A DNA stretch of 64,000 bases. Source: Stenotrophomonas sp046736075. GTDB taxonomy: Bacteria > Pseudomonadota > Gammaproteobacteria > Xanthomonadales > Xanthomonadaceae. The position numbers were made by a program, and so were the translations under genes. Position 1 is the first letter of the stretch, and each line of letters begins with the position of its first letter. The notes below the pieces were generated by a model. The model saw only the letters and a list, made by a program, of their open reading frames with translations, searched no databases and had not been told where the DNA came from. The stretch spans positions 1,116,001 through 1,180,000 of the forward strand of contig NZ_CP177163.1 in NCBI RefSeq assembly GCF_046736075.1. The letters are read 5' to 3'. Shown piece after piece: positions 53,843-62,224 of this stretch.

Positions 53843-54161
53843 ACGGGGCGCGCCCACGTGGAGAAAAGGTGCTGCCTCCCCCGAAGATCACTTGTTCAGC
53901 GAAAGAATCCAGCGCGTCGATATTCGCGCTGGGAACTTCCTTACACCATCTGGGAACTGCCCACCGTGGTGTGGGAATTGGCCGAATCGACCGTAGGCAT
54001 CGGTAATCGACACTACATCGGCTGGCTCGTGAATCGGCGTCATGGGCGGGCGACCGTCAGCCAGACAGCACCTGCGAAGATGCTGGGCCTGTCGTGTACC
54101 GGCTAGCGCTCCATGATGGCAACAGAGCGCACGTATCGCGCGGCGGCGTTACTGAGGAGCC
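53843..54161. other. Intergenic stretch next to the low-GC patch
   Basis: 319 bases without a credible gene. It must contain the promoter for the Sel1-like gene. Around 53930-53990 three similar short blocks (gggaactt, gggaactg, gggaattg) recur about 20-30 bases apart, without a known meaning. The 3' half rejoins the high-GC background before the DUF922 gene. Confidence 0.4.
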
Positions 54162-54809
54162 TCAGAGCTGCGCGCCCTGCGTGGCGCCATGCCCGGTGGT
54201 CGCGTCGTACTCGATATCGCGCGCCTTGAATTCCTGGATCACGGCTTTGCCGATCTCATCCAGCGAGGCGGTCAATGCTGCGCAGGTGGGACTGCGCTTG
54301 ACCGCCGCCGCACGACGTTCGAGCTCGACCGCCGCCAGCGCACCGGTCTCCACGTGGCCATCCTCATGCAGGCGCAGCGCCTGGCTGTACCGTTCCCATT
54401 CGCTGCGCAGCGCCGGCGCTGCGCGATCCACATCCACCCAGCGCGGCAACTGCATGGTAGTGCTGCGCTGGACGGTGAATCCGGTCAGCCGGCAGCCACC
54501 GCGATCGGTGCTGTAGTTGTAGCGCCACTGCAGGTTCCAGTTCACCTGGCCGTGATGGCGCTCGCCGTCGTCATCGACTGGACCCAGGGCGCTCAGCGAC
54601 GCGCGCAACTGCGCAAGCGTGGTTCCCTGCACGTCGTAGTACTCCACGGCGAGCCCAGCGTCGGGTGCTGCATGTACGGTCGGCACGTAAAGAACGGCGA
54701 GCAGCAGCGCGCCCTTGCCTGCGCGGCGCACCCACGCAGCGAGCCCATCGCGTGCCGCCATCGGTCCGTTCGTTGCCGATGCTGCGGTGGTGTGCATTCC
54801 CTGCGTCAT
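54162..54809 (-). CDS. Secreted DUF922 protein, putative zinc metalloprotease
   Basis: 215 residues. N-terminal basic region and hydrophobic signal (GALLLAVLYVPTVHA), then a DUF922 domain with the conserved VNWNLQWRYN block near residue 88 and a HEDGH motif near residue 148 that fits the HExxH zinc site of this family. Predicted to be exported; substrate unknown. Translation could begin at ATG 54809 or at the next ATG four codons in. It lies just downstream of tRNA-Lys on the same strand. Confidence 0.82.
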   Translation of the reverse strand: MTQGMHTTAASATNGPMAARDGLAAWVRRAGKGALLLAVLYVPTVHAAPDAGLAVEYYDVQGTTLAQLRASLSALGPVDDDGERHHGQVNWNLQWRYNYSTDRGGCRLTGFTVQRSTTMQLPRWVDVDRAAPALRSEWERYSQALRLHEDGHVETGALAAVELERRAAAVKRSPTCAALTASLDEIGKAVIQEFKARDIEYDATTGHGATQGAQL

Positions 54810-54877
54810 TCGCTGTCCCTGCTTTCAATAGAGCAGAAAGATTGCGTGAAATGGCGACGAGCCGCAATGTGGCGAAA

Positions 54878-54905
54878 CGAAAAAAGGCGCCCTCGCAGGC
54901 GCCTT
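54878..54905 (-). terminator. Rho-independent terminator of tRNA-Lys
   Basis: A 7-bp GC stem (54885-54891 with 54898-54904) is followed in the minus direction by six T. It lies 16 bases past the CCA end of the tRNA gene. Confidence 0.85.
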
Positions 54906-54920
54906 CGTTCATGGATGCAG

Positions 54921-54996
54921 TGGTGGGCCGTGATGGATTCGAACCATCGACCAAAAGATTAAAAGTCTTCTGCTCTACCGACTGAGCTAACGGCCC
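54921..54996 (-). tRNA. tRNA-Lys (anticodon UUU)
   Basis: 76 bases on the minus strand, beginning GGGCCGTTAGCTCAGTCGG and ending with an encoded CCA. Acceptor stem GGGCCG/CGGCCC, D-arm AGCTCAGTCGGTAGAGC, anticodon loop CTTTTAA with anticodon at 54961-54963 and T-arm GGTTCGAATCC are all present. It is followed by a good terminator and is preceded by queC on the same strand. Confidence 0.97.
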
Positions 54997-55071
54997 ATTG
55001 CATGCCCCGACATCGCTGCCGGGGGTGCGCATTCTAACCTATCTTGGCGCGCAGGCGTACCCGTGTGGCAA

Positions 55072-55737
55072 TCAGGCGTAACGGGTGGGATCGGCCACGC
55101 CGGCGTCGGCGAAGCCCTGCGCGCGCAGGCGGCAGGCATCGCAGTGGCCGCAGGCCGCGCCGCTGTCGTCGGCGTTGTAGCAGGACACGGTCAGGCCGAA
55201 ATCCACGCCCAGGCGCACGCCTTCACGCACGATGTCGGCCTTGCTCAGGAACTGCAGCGGGGCGTGCACCTGGATGCCCGCCCCTTCCACACCGGCCTTG
55301 GTGGCCAGGTTGGCCAGGGTCTGGAAGGCCGCGATGAATTCGGGGCGGCAGTCCGGGTAGCCGGAGTAGTCCACGGCGTTGACGCCGCAGAAGATGTCGT
55401 TGGCGCCCAGCACTTCGGCCCAGCCCAGTGCGACGGACAGCATGATGGTGTTGCGTGCCGGCACGTAGGTGACGGGGATGCCCTCGCCGCCCGCCTCGGG
55501 CACGTCGATATCGTCGGTCAGCGCCGAACCGCCGATGCTGCGCAGGTCGACGTTGACGGTCTTGTGGGCGACGGCGCCGAGCGCCGTGGCCACCGCGGCC
55601 GCGGCATCCAGTTCGGAGGTGTGGCGCTGGCCGTAGCGCACGCTCAGCGCATGGACGGCGAAGCCCTGCTCGCGGGCGATGGCGACGACGGCGGCGGAAT
55701 CCATGCCGCCGGACAGGAGGACAACTGCATTCTTCAT
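55072..55737 (-). CDS. queC: 7-cyano-7-deazaguanine synthase QueC
   Basis: Converts 7-carboxy-7-deazaguanine to preQ0 with ATP and ammonia in queuosine synthesis. The PP-loop is LLSGGMDSAAVVA (about 8-20). Zinc cysteines cluster near the C-terminus (CYNADDSGAACGHCDACRLR, about 186-205). Its 221 residues are typical. It follows queE on the same strand with about 90 bases between. Confidence 0.97.
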   Translation of the reverse strand: MKNAVVLLSGGMDSAAVVAIAREQGFAVHALSVRYGQRHTSELDAAAAVATALGAVAHKTVNVDLRSIGGSALTDDIDVPEAGGEGIPVTYVPARNTIMLSVALGWAEVLGANDIFCGVNAVDYSGYPDCRPEFIAAFQTLANLATKAGVEGAGIQVHAPLQFLSKADIVREGVRLGVDFGLTVSCYNADDSGAACGHCDACRLRAQGFADAGVADPTRYA

Positions 55738-55828
55738 GGGGTGTTTCCGGTGGGTTGCGGGAAAGCCAGCACGCTGTCCCGCGCCGGAAGGAATCAGTAA
55801 GAGCGGCCGGGGGTCGCCCGGCGGCCGG

Positions 55829-56527
55829 TCATCGCCCGGGCTCGTCGTCCCAGAGGAGCTTGTGAAGCTGCATCTGGAAACGCACCGGCAGGCGGTCTTC
55901 GACGATCCAGTCGGCCAGTTCGCGCGGGCTTACCTGGCCCTTGCTCGGCGAGAACAGCACCATGCTGCGCTCATTGAGCCGGTGCTCGGCGACCATGCCG
56001 CGCGCCCAGTCGTAATCCTCGCGGCTGCACAGCACGAACTTGATCTGGTCGCGGCGGGTCAGCAGCGGCAGGTTCTCCAGCCGGTTGCGGGCCATCTCGC
56101 CGGACCCCGGCGTCTTGAGGTCGACCACGCGCGAGACGCGCGCATCCACCGCGCTGACGTCCAGCGCACCGGAGGTCTCCAGCGAGACGTCCAGGCCGGC
56201 ATCGCAGAGCTTTTCCAGCAGCACCAGGCAGCGCTTCTGCGCCAGCGGCTCACCGCCGGTCACGCAGACGTGGTGGACGCCCTGCGCCAGCACTTCGGCG
56301 ACGATCGCGTCGATATCCCACCAGGTGCCGCCGTGGAAGGCGTAGGCGGTGTCGCAGTAGGTGCAGCGCAGCGGGCAGCCGGTCAGGCGGACGAACACGG
56401 TCGGCCAGCCGGCGGTATCGGCTTCTCCCTGCAGCGAGGTGAAGATCTCGGTGATCTTCAGACGCGGCAGGGGCGATTGCACGATCTCGCTGGGGAGCGC
56501 GGCGGCGGCGGACAGGGTTGCGGTCAT
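55829..56527 (-). CDS. queE: 7-carboxy-7-deazaguanine synthase QueE
   Basis: A radical SAM enzyme that contracts 6-carboxytetrahydropterin to CDG, the step before QueC. The cluster-binding motif GCPLRCTYCD (CxxxCxxC, near residue 52-59) and the SAM-site GGEP (CVTGGEPLAQKRC near 93) are present. 232 residues. It lies between cpoB and queC on the minus strand. Confidence 0.96.
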   Translation of the reverse strand: MTATLSAAAALPSEIVQSPLPRLKITEIFTSLQGEADTAGWPTVFVRLTGCPLRCTYCDTAYAFHGGTWWDIDAIVAEVLAQGVHHVCVTGGEPLAQKRCLVLLEKLCDAGLDVSLETSGALDVSAVDARVSRVVDLKTPGSGEMARNRLENLPLLTRRDQIKFVLCSREDYDWARGMVAEHRLNERSMVLFSPSKGQVSPRELADWIVEDRLPVRFQMQLHKLLWDDEPGR

Positions 56528-56565
56528 GAGGGTGTTCTGGGACTACGGCTGCGGAAACGACGACA

Positions 56566-56582
56566 GCCGGGCATGGCCCGGC
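56566..56582. repeat. Isolated REP-like palindrome without GTAG foot
   Basis: A 7-bp stem gccgggc / gcccggc with a 3-base loop lies between cpoB and queE. The stem sequence resembles the reverse SMAG elements at 25187-25272 and is followed by act where those have actac, so it may be a decayed SMAG copy. Confidence 0.4.
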
Positions 56583-56650
56583 ACTTCAGGGTGAAGACCG
56601 CGCTGGCGGTCGCCCAACAGTCAAGTATACCGGCCTGGGCCGACGGGGTC

Positions 56651-57454
56651 TCAGCGGATCTGCTGACCCAGCCGGATCGACTGCAGGCGGTCCTGCGCGG
56701 TGCGCGCGGCATCCGAGCCCGGGTACGTGCTGACGACCTGCTCCAGGGTGGCCTGGGCGGCGTCGATCTTGCCTTCGCCGTACTGCGACAGGCCGATCTT
56801 GAGCATGCCACCGGACGCCTTGTCGTGGGTCGGGTAGCGCGAGACGAGGTCGCGGAACTGCGCCTCGGCCAGCGGGAAATTGCGGGTGGCGTAGTAGCTC
56901 TCACCCAGCCAGTACAAGGCATTGGGGGTGTACACGCCATTGGGGTACAGCTCCAGGAAGCTCAGGAACAGCTGCGAGGAGTCGTCGTACTTGCCGGCCT
57001 TGAGGGCGTCGAAGGCGACGTTGTAGGCGGTGCGCTCGTCGCCGCTGGCCGCCAGGCTGCCAGGATCGCCGTGCACGGAAGGCGGCCGCTCGGAAGCGGC
57101 CGTTGCCGGTTTCGGGGGGGCCACGGGGGCCTTGGCAGCAGGCGCGGCAGGCAGGGCCGGCGCAGCGCCGCCTTCCAGCCGGTTCAGCCGCCCGTCCAGA
57201 TCCAGGTACTGGTCCTGGCTGGTCTGCTTGAGCTGGGCGTTCTCGTGCTGCAACTGCTCCACCTGCGACTGCAGCGCCTGCATCTGCGTGCGGAGCTGGT
57301 TGAGCTGGTTGAGCATGTCCGTGTTGGACTGGTTGTTGAGCACCTGCTGCTCAAGCGACCCCACGCGGTCGGCCAGACTCTGGCGTTGCGCGTGGGCCGG
57401 TGCGGCAGCCACGAGGGCTGCCGCAACGATCATCGATATGAATCGAAGGCGCAT
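56651..57454 (-). CDS. cpoB: CpoB (YbgF): Tol-Pal / PBP1b coordinating protein
   Basis: 267-residue periplasmic protein: signal peptide (cut after APAHA), an N-terminal coiled coil (VGSLEQQVLNNQSNTDMLNQ to about 90), Ala/Pro linker, and C-terminal TPRs (AYNVAFDALKAGKYDDSSQL and LYWLGESYYATRNFPLAEAQF). CpoB links Tol-driven outer-membrane constriction with PBP1b activity during division. Last gene of the tol-pal operon, 3 bases after pal. Confidence 0.95.
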   Translation of the reverse strand: MRLRFISMIVAAALVAAAPAHAQRQSLADRVGSLEQQVLNNQSNTDMLNQLNQLRTQMQALQSQVEQLQHENAQLKQTSQDQYLDLDGRLNRLEGGAAPALPAAPAAKAPVAPPKPATAASERPPSVHGDPGSLAASGDERTAYNVAFDALKAGKYDDSSQLFLSFLELYPNGVYTPNALYWLGESYYATRNFPLAEAQFRDLVSRYPTHDKASGGMLKIGLSQYGEGKIDAAQATLEQVVSTYPGSDAARTAQDRLQSIRLGQQIR

Positions 57455-57457
57455 CTA

Positions 57458-57976
57458 TTACTGAGCGGTGTAGACGATTTCGACGCGACGGTTCTGCGAC
57501 CAGCAGGACTCGTTGGTCTCGGTGCAGACCGGACGCTCTTCACCGTAGGACACCACGGTCAGCTGCGAAGCCGAGCCACCGTTGGCCTGCAGTGCCGAGG
57601 ACACGCCATTGCCACGACGCTCGCCCAGGGCCTGGTTGTAAGCGCGCGAACCGCGCTCGTCGGCGTGGCCCTGCAGGGTGATGCGCGAGGACGGACGGTC
57701 ACGCAGGTACTTGGCGTGGCAGGCCATGATGGCCTGGAATTCCGGCTTCAGGCTGTCCTGGTCCAGGTCGAAGTACACGACGCGCTGGCGCAGGCAGGAA
57801 TCGGTATCCAGGTCGCCCGGACCGTACAGGCCCGAGGTGGACGGACCGGTCGGCTGGGTGGTCGAGGAGCCGGTGTCGACCGGAGCTTCCGGTGCTTCCT
57901 TCACCTTCTTGGAGCAACCGGCCAGGACGGCCACGGACAACAGGGAGACAAGCAGAACACGGGTGGACTTGTTCAT
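57458..57976 (-). CDS. pal: Peptidoglycan-associated lipoprotein Pal
   Basis: 172 residues. Lipobox LAGCSKK (cysteine near residue 21), Pro/Ser/Thr-rich linker, and an OmpA-like peptidoglycan-binding domain with ITLQGHADERGSRAYNQALGERR near residue 98. Anchors the outer membrane to peptidoglycan and is positioned by TolB/TolQRA. It follows tolB by about 60 bases and precedes cpoB. Confidence 0.97.
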   Translation of the reverse strand: MNKSTRVLLVSLLSVAVLAGCSKKVKEAPEAPVDTGSSTTQPTGPSTSGLYGPGDLDTDSCLRQRVVYFDLDQDSLKPEFQAIMACHAKYLRDRPSSRITLQGHADERGSRAYNQALGERRGNGVSSALQANGGSASQLTVVSYGEERPVCTETNESCWSQNRRVEIVYTAQ

Positions 57977-58039
57977 GGCGATACCTTTGAGGCTCCTAAA
58001 GCCGGATGAGGGATGAATACGTCGAATCTTAACACTCTG

Positions 58040-59359
58040 TTAGCGCTTTGTACGGTATGGCGACCACGAAGGTTCGCGGACGTCACCGTCGGCCAGAACC
58101 AGCCGCTGGCGCACGCGCGCATCGGCCGAAACGGCGTACAACACTCCACGACCACCCTCGCGGGCGGCGTACAACACCATGCTTGCGTTGGGCGCAAAGC
58201 TCGGCGATTCATCCAGCGAACCCGGCGACAGCGTGCTCCAGCGCGCCGAGCCCTGGCTGCTGTCCATCAGCGCGATCTTGTAGGTATTGCCGCTGCCCTG
58301 GGCGACCACCAGCTTCTTGCCGTCGTAGGACAGGCTCGGGGTGGCGTTGTAGTTGCCCTGGAAGGTCACACGCGAGGCGCTGCCGCCGCTGGCCGGCACC
58401 TGGTAGATCTGCGGGCGGCCGCCACGGTCGGAGGTGAAGTAGACGCTGCTGCCATCCGGGCTCCAGGTCGGCTCGGTGTCGATGGCGAAGTGGTTGGTCA
58501 GCTGGGTCAGCTGCTTGCTGCCCAGGTCCATCACGTAGATTTCCGGGTTGCCGCTGCGCGACAGCGACAGGGCCAGGCGACGGCCATCCGGGGAGAACGA
58601 GGGGGCGCTGTTGATGCCGCGGAAGCTGGTGACCAGCTCACGGGCGCCGGTGGCGATGTTCTGGATGTAGATGGCCGAATTGCCGCGTTCGAAGCTGACA
58701 TAGGCCAGCTTGCTGCCGTCCGGGCTCCAGGTCGGCGAGAGCAGCGGTTCGGCCGAACGCACGATGGTCTGCGGGTTGAAGCCGTCCGAATCGGCCACCA
58801 TCAAGGCATAGCGCATGGCATCGCCCTTGCCGCTGGCGGTGACATAGGCGATGCGGGTCCAGAACGCGCCGCGTACGCCGGTGATCTTCTCGTAGATGGC
58901 ATCGGCCATCTGGTGGGCGACATCGCGCATGGCGGTGCCGCGCGCGGTCATCGCCAGGCCCAGCAGGCGTTCGCCCTTGGGCACGTCGTACAGCTCGTAC
59001 TCGACGCGGTAGGCACCGGCGCCGGCGTCCATGACGCGACCGACCACGATGTAGTTCTGCTTGAGCGCACGCCAGGTGGGGAACTGGATCTCGCTGCCGC
59101 GGGTGGGCTTCTCGACGATCTGGGCTTCGGGCAGCGTGCTGAACTGGCCGGAGCGGTCCAGGTCGGCGCGGACCACGGCGGCGACATCGGTGGCCGGCGC
59201 GGCGGCGGAGCCCTGGTAGGGCATCGGCACCACGGTGATCGGCGTGGCCGAGACGCGGCCGCCGATGATGTCGATTTCAAGGCCCTTCTGCTGCGCCAGG
59301 GCAGCAAACGGGAGCAACAGGGCCGCGCACGCGACCAGTAAACGAGACATCATCTTCAT
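58040..59359 (-). CDS. tolB: Tol-Pal system protein TolB
   Basis: Periplasmic beta-propeller protein, 439 residues: signal peptide (LLVACAALLLPFAALAQQ), an N-terminal domain, then six propeller blades with repeated PTWSPDGSKLAYVSF-type motifs (PSFSPDGRRLALS, PTWSPDGSSVYFTS). It binds Pal and TolA. ATG 59359 is the start that gives a signal peptide; the frame is open upstream. Confidence 0.97.
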   Translation of the reverse strand: MKMMSRLLVACAALLLPFAALAQQKGLEIDIIGGRVSATPITVVPMPYQGSAAAPATDVAAVVRADLDRSGQFSTLPEAQIVEKPTRGSEIQFPTWRALKQNYIVVGRVMDAGAGAYRVEYELYDVPKGERLLGLAMTARGTAMRDVAHQMADAIYEKITGVRGAFWTRIAYVTASGKGDAMRYALMVADSDGFNPQTIVRSAEPLLSPTWSPDGSKLAYVSFERGNSAIYIQNIATGARELVTSFRGINSAPSFSPDGRRLALSLSRSGNPEIYVMDLGSKQLTQLTNHFAIDTEPTWSPDGSSVYFTSDRGGRPQIYQVPASGGSASRVTFQGNYNATPSLSYDGKKLVVAQGSGNTYKIALMDSSQGSARWSTLSPGSLDESPSFAPNASMVLYAAREGGRGVLYAVSADARVRQRLVLADGDVREPSWSPYRTKR

Positions 59360-59501
59360 GGAATGCTCAGTCGGGAACCACAACGAGGGATAACAGAACC
59401 GGGTTGAACGGTTTCGCAATCATGAACCAACCGCACGTGAAATCCGAGTGTCGAACCGGGGCGCTCTCACATCGCGTTAACGATACGGGCGCCCCGACGG
59501 C

Positions 59502-60560
59502 TCATTCCGGTCGGAAATTCAGGGTCAGTTCGCGTGCGAACACCGTCTCGAAACCGCGATACGGCAACGGCTGGGCATTGAGCACGGCCGCCTCCAGCGA
59601 GCGCTGGGCCCCATCGTCGTAAGGGCACGGCGGCACCACGGAGGCCTTCATGACGCGGCCGCCCGGCAACTGGACGATGGCGATCCGGCAGCCCTGCCCC
59701 GGCGAAACGCTCGGCGGGCGGATCCAGGTGTCGGTGACCTTGGCCTGGATGGCCGCCGCGTACTTGGCCCGCAGATCGTCACTGGCCCCGCCCGCGCCGG
59801 CGGCCGGCTGTGCGGCGCCGGTGGCACCGGCAGTCGAGGCGGCGGCGGTGGCCGCACGCGCAGCGCTCACCTGGCGCAGCTTCTGCTCGGCCAGCTTGGC
59901 TTCGTTCTCGGCCTGGGCGCGCTTGGCGCGGATCTCGGCCAGTTTCTTGTCGCGCTCGGCCTGGGCCTTGGCGTCATTGGCCTTCTGTTCCTGCTCGGCC
60001 AGCTTCTTCTTCTGGTCGGCCTCTTCCTGCTGCTTGGCCAGCCGCAGCTTCTGCTCGGCCTGTTCCTGGCGCTTGCGCTCGGTCAGGTCGATCTGTTCCT
60101 GGCGGCGCTTTGCTTCCTGTTCCTGCTTGGCCTTCTCGGCCGAAATCGCCAGGGCGTTGACGGCCTCCTGGTCGATCTTGTCCGGCTGGGCCACGCGCTC
60201 CTGGGCCTGCTGCTGCTGGGGCGTCGGGGCGTCCTGCGGGCGTGGCTCGGGCAGCGGCTGCGGTGGCGGCACGGTGTCTTCGGGAATCGGTTCGGGCTGG
60301 GCAACCGGCTCGGGCAGCGCGGGCAGCGATTCGGAGGCGCGCAGCGCCTGCCGCGCGGCAGACGCCTCGGCGGCCGACAGCTGCAGGCTGGCTTCGATGG
60401 CCGGGTCGCCGGCGGCGGCCTCGGTGCTGCGCTGGGGCGACCACAGCCAGGCGGCGATGAACACCAGCGCCAGCAGCAGGTGCACGGCCAACGCCAGCGC
60501 GATCGGCAGACCCCACTGTTCCTCGGACTGGCGCTGCGGCGGCAGGGCGTCAGCGTGCAT
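59502..60560 (-). CDS. tolA: Tol-Pal system protein TolA
   Basis: 352 residues: one membrane helix near residues 18-44 (LALAVHLLLALVFIAAWLW), a Pro/Glu-rich stretch, a long Lys/Ala/Glu/Gln coiled coil (about 130-230), and a C-terminal TonB-like domain (GCRIAIVQLPGGRVMKASVV near 285). It transmits energy from TolQR to TolB/Pal across the periplasm. Overlaps tolR by 11 bases. Confidence 0.96.
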   Translation of the reverse strand: MHADALPPQRQSEEQWGLPIALALAVHLLLALVFIAAWLWSPQRSTEAAAGDPAIEASLQLSAAEASAARQALRASESLPALPEPVAQPEPIPEDTVPPPQPLPEPRPQDAPTPQQQQAQERVAQPDKIDQEAVNALAISAEKAKQEQEAKRRQEQIDLTERKRQEQAEQKLRLAKQQEEADQKKKLAEQEQKANDAKAQAERDKKLAEIRAKRAQAENEAKLAEQKLRQVSAARAATAAASTAGATGAAQPAAGAGGASDDLRAKYAAAIQAKVTDTWIRPPSVSPGQGCRIAIVQLPGGRVMKASVVPPCPYDDGAQRSLEAAVLNAQPLPYRGFETVFARELTLNFRPE

Positions 60561-60978
60561 CGGTCGCCAGACCCACCTTTTCGACGTTGGCGCGCTTGAT
60601 CACGTCCATTGCCGCGACCACCTTTTCATACGCCACGGCACGGTCGGCAGCGACGATCACACGCAGGTTCTTGTCCTGCGCCGACAGCGCGCCGAGACGC
60701 GCCTGCAGTTCAGCGGCCTCCATCACGGCCGGCTCTTTGGCGTCAGGCAGTTTGAGCGTGAGCTGGCCGTCCAGGCGTACCGAGACGACCACCGGGTCCT
60801 GCTTGCTTTCCAGTGCCTTGGCCTGGGAGTTCGGCAGGTCCACATCGAAGCTCAGGGTGAGCAGCGGCGCGGTGACCATGAAGATGATGAGCAGCACCAG
60901 CATCACGTCGATGTAGGGCACGACGTTGATTTCGGATTTGAGCTTTCGGCGCTTGCGGCGGCCAATGGCAGCGGTCAT
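60550..60978 (-). CDS. tolR: Tol-Pal system protein TolR
   Basis: 142 residues: one membrane helix (INVVPYIDVMLVLLIIFMVT, about 18-37) with the conserved proton-path aspartate in IDVML, then an ExbD-type periplasmic domain (LRVIVAADRAVAYEKVVAAM). Works with TolQ as the motor. Overlaps tolA. Confidence 0.97.
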   Translation of the reverse strand: MTAAIGRRKRRKLKSEINVVPYIDVMLVLLIIFMVTAPLLTLSFDVDLPNSQAKALESKQDPVVVSVRLDGQLTLKLPDAKEPAVMEAAELQARLGALSAQDKNLRVIVAADRAVAYEKVVAAMDVIKRANVEKVGLATDAR

Positions 60979-61002
60979 GGCAGGGTCCTTGGTGCTGGGC
61001 GC

Positions 61003-61782
61003 TTACTCGTCGCCCGCGGTCTGGCGCTGCAGGATCGAGCTGAACTCTTCTGCGAAGGTTTCGAAGCGGACCGACAGGCGCTCCACGCGGGTGGTGAAGC
61101 GGTTGTAGGCCCACACCGCCGGGATCGCCACGAACAGGCCGATGGCGGTGGCGAACAGGGCTTCGGAAATACCCGGTGCGACCGAGGCGATGCCGGCCTG
61201 CTCGCCGCTGTTGATCATGTCGTGCATGGTCACCATGATGCCGAACACCGTACCGACCAGACCCACGTACGGGGCGGTCGAACCGATGTTGGCCAGCAGC
61301 TCCAGGCTGCGCTCCATCTGGTCCACTTCACGGGTGTAGCTGGTGCGCATGGCGCGCTGGGCCCCTTCAAGCTGGGCGCGGCCATCCAGCCGGCGCTTGT
61401 CGCGCAGGCGGGTGAACTCGCGGAAACCGGCTTCGAAGATCGCCTCCAGGCCACCCACCTTGCGGTTGCGGTCGGTGGCGGCGCTGTACAGCTTGCCCAG
61501 GTCCGCACCGGACCAGAAGCGGCTTTCGAACTCGTCGGCCTCGCGGTTGGCGGCGTTGAACACACGCGCCTTGCGGAAGATGATCACCCAGCTGATGAAC
61601 GAGCCGGCCAGCAGCAGCAGCACGATGATCTTCACCGGAATGCTGGCCTTGACCATCAGGTCCAGGTAATTGATGCCACCGCCATGCGCGGCTTGCGCGA
61701 CGGTCTGCGACGCGGCGCTGGTGACTTCCTGCGGCAGCGCCTCGACCACCGTGGCCTGCAGGGCCAGGAGCATTGCGATCAT
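61003..61782 (-). CDS. tolQ: Tol-Pal system protein TolQ
   Basis: 259-residue MotA/TolQ/ExbB-type proton channel protein with three membrane helices (near 43-65, 150-172 and 182-203). Conserved GLVGTVFGIMVTMHD lies in the second helix and ISEALFATAIGLFVAIPAV in the third. About 24 bases before tolR and 10 after ybgC. Confidence 0.97.
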   Translation of the reverse strand: MIAMLLALQATVVEALPQEVTSAASQTVAQAAHGGGINYLDLMVKASIPVKIIVLLLLAGSFISWVIIFRKARVFNAANREADEFESRFWSGADLGKLYSAATDRNRKVGGLEAIFEAGFREFTRLRDKRRLDGRAQLEGAQRAMRTSYTREVDQMERSLELLANIGSTAPYVGLVGTVFGIMVTMHDMINSGEQAGIASVAPGISEALFATAIGLFVAIPAVWAYNRFTTRVERLSVRFETFAEEFSSILQRQTAGDE

Positions 61783-61792
61783 CCGTTGTTCC

Positions 61793-62224
61793 TCAGTGTG
61801 CGGATTCTGGAAATTCGTGGTGTTTCAGCACGGCATGGAATGCATCGTCCATGCCGCGCGGTTTGAATGTGGTGGCGTCCAGTGCCGCGATCTTCACCTG
61901 GGCGGTCAGCAGCGTTTCATCGCCGCGACACACCGCCTGGTGGAACACCAGGCTGGCGCGCTTGCACTGCACCAGCGTGGCGGTCACGGCCAGCGCATCG
62001 TCCAGTCGCGCGGGCCTCAGGAAATCCATGCTCATCGAGCGGACCGCGAAGACCAGGCCGTGGTCGGTGCGCGTGCGCTCCTGCCCAAAGCCCAGTGCCC
62101 GCATCCATTCGGTGCGCGCCCTCTCCATGAAGGCGACATAGCGGGCGTGGTAGACCACGCCGCCAGCATCGGTATCTTCCCAGTAAATGCGTGTCGGCCA
62201 ACTGAACCCGGGGCTAACCGACAT
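61793..62224 (-). CDS. ybgC: Acyl-CoA thioesterase YbgC (tol-pal associated)
   Basis: 143-residue hot-dog-fold thioesterase with the catalytic YWEDTDAGGVVYHARYVAFMERARTEW region near residue 14 onward (shown in part: EDTDAGGVVYHARY). Conserved first gene of the tol-pal operon; the role in membrane lipid or fatty-acid handling is not settled. Overlaps the end of ruvB by 11 bases. Confidence 0.95.
   Translation of the reverse strand: MSVSPGFSWPTRIYWEDTDAGGVVYHARYVAFMERARTEWMRALGFGQERTRTDHGLVFAVRSMSMDFLRPARLDDALAVTATLVQCKRASLVFHQAVCRGDETLLTAQVKIAALDATTFKPRGMDDAFHAVLKHHEFPESAH

Noticed and set aside
54921..54996. tRNA-Lys as the attachment site of an integrated element
   Set aside because: No integrase gene and no repeat of the tRNA 3' end were found in the flanking 3 kb; the low-GC patch does not abut the tRNA.
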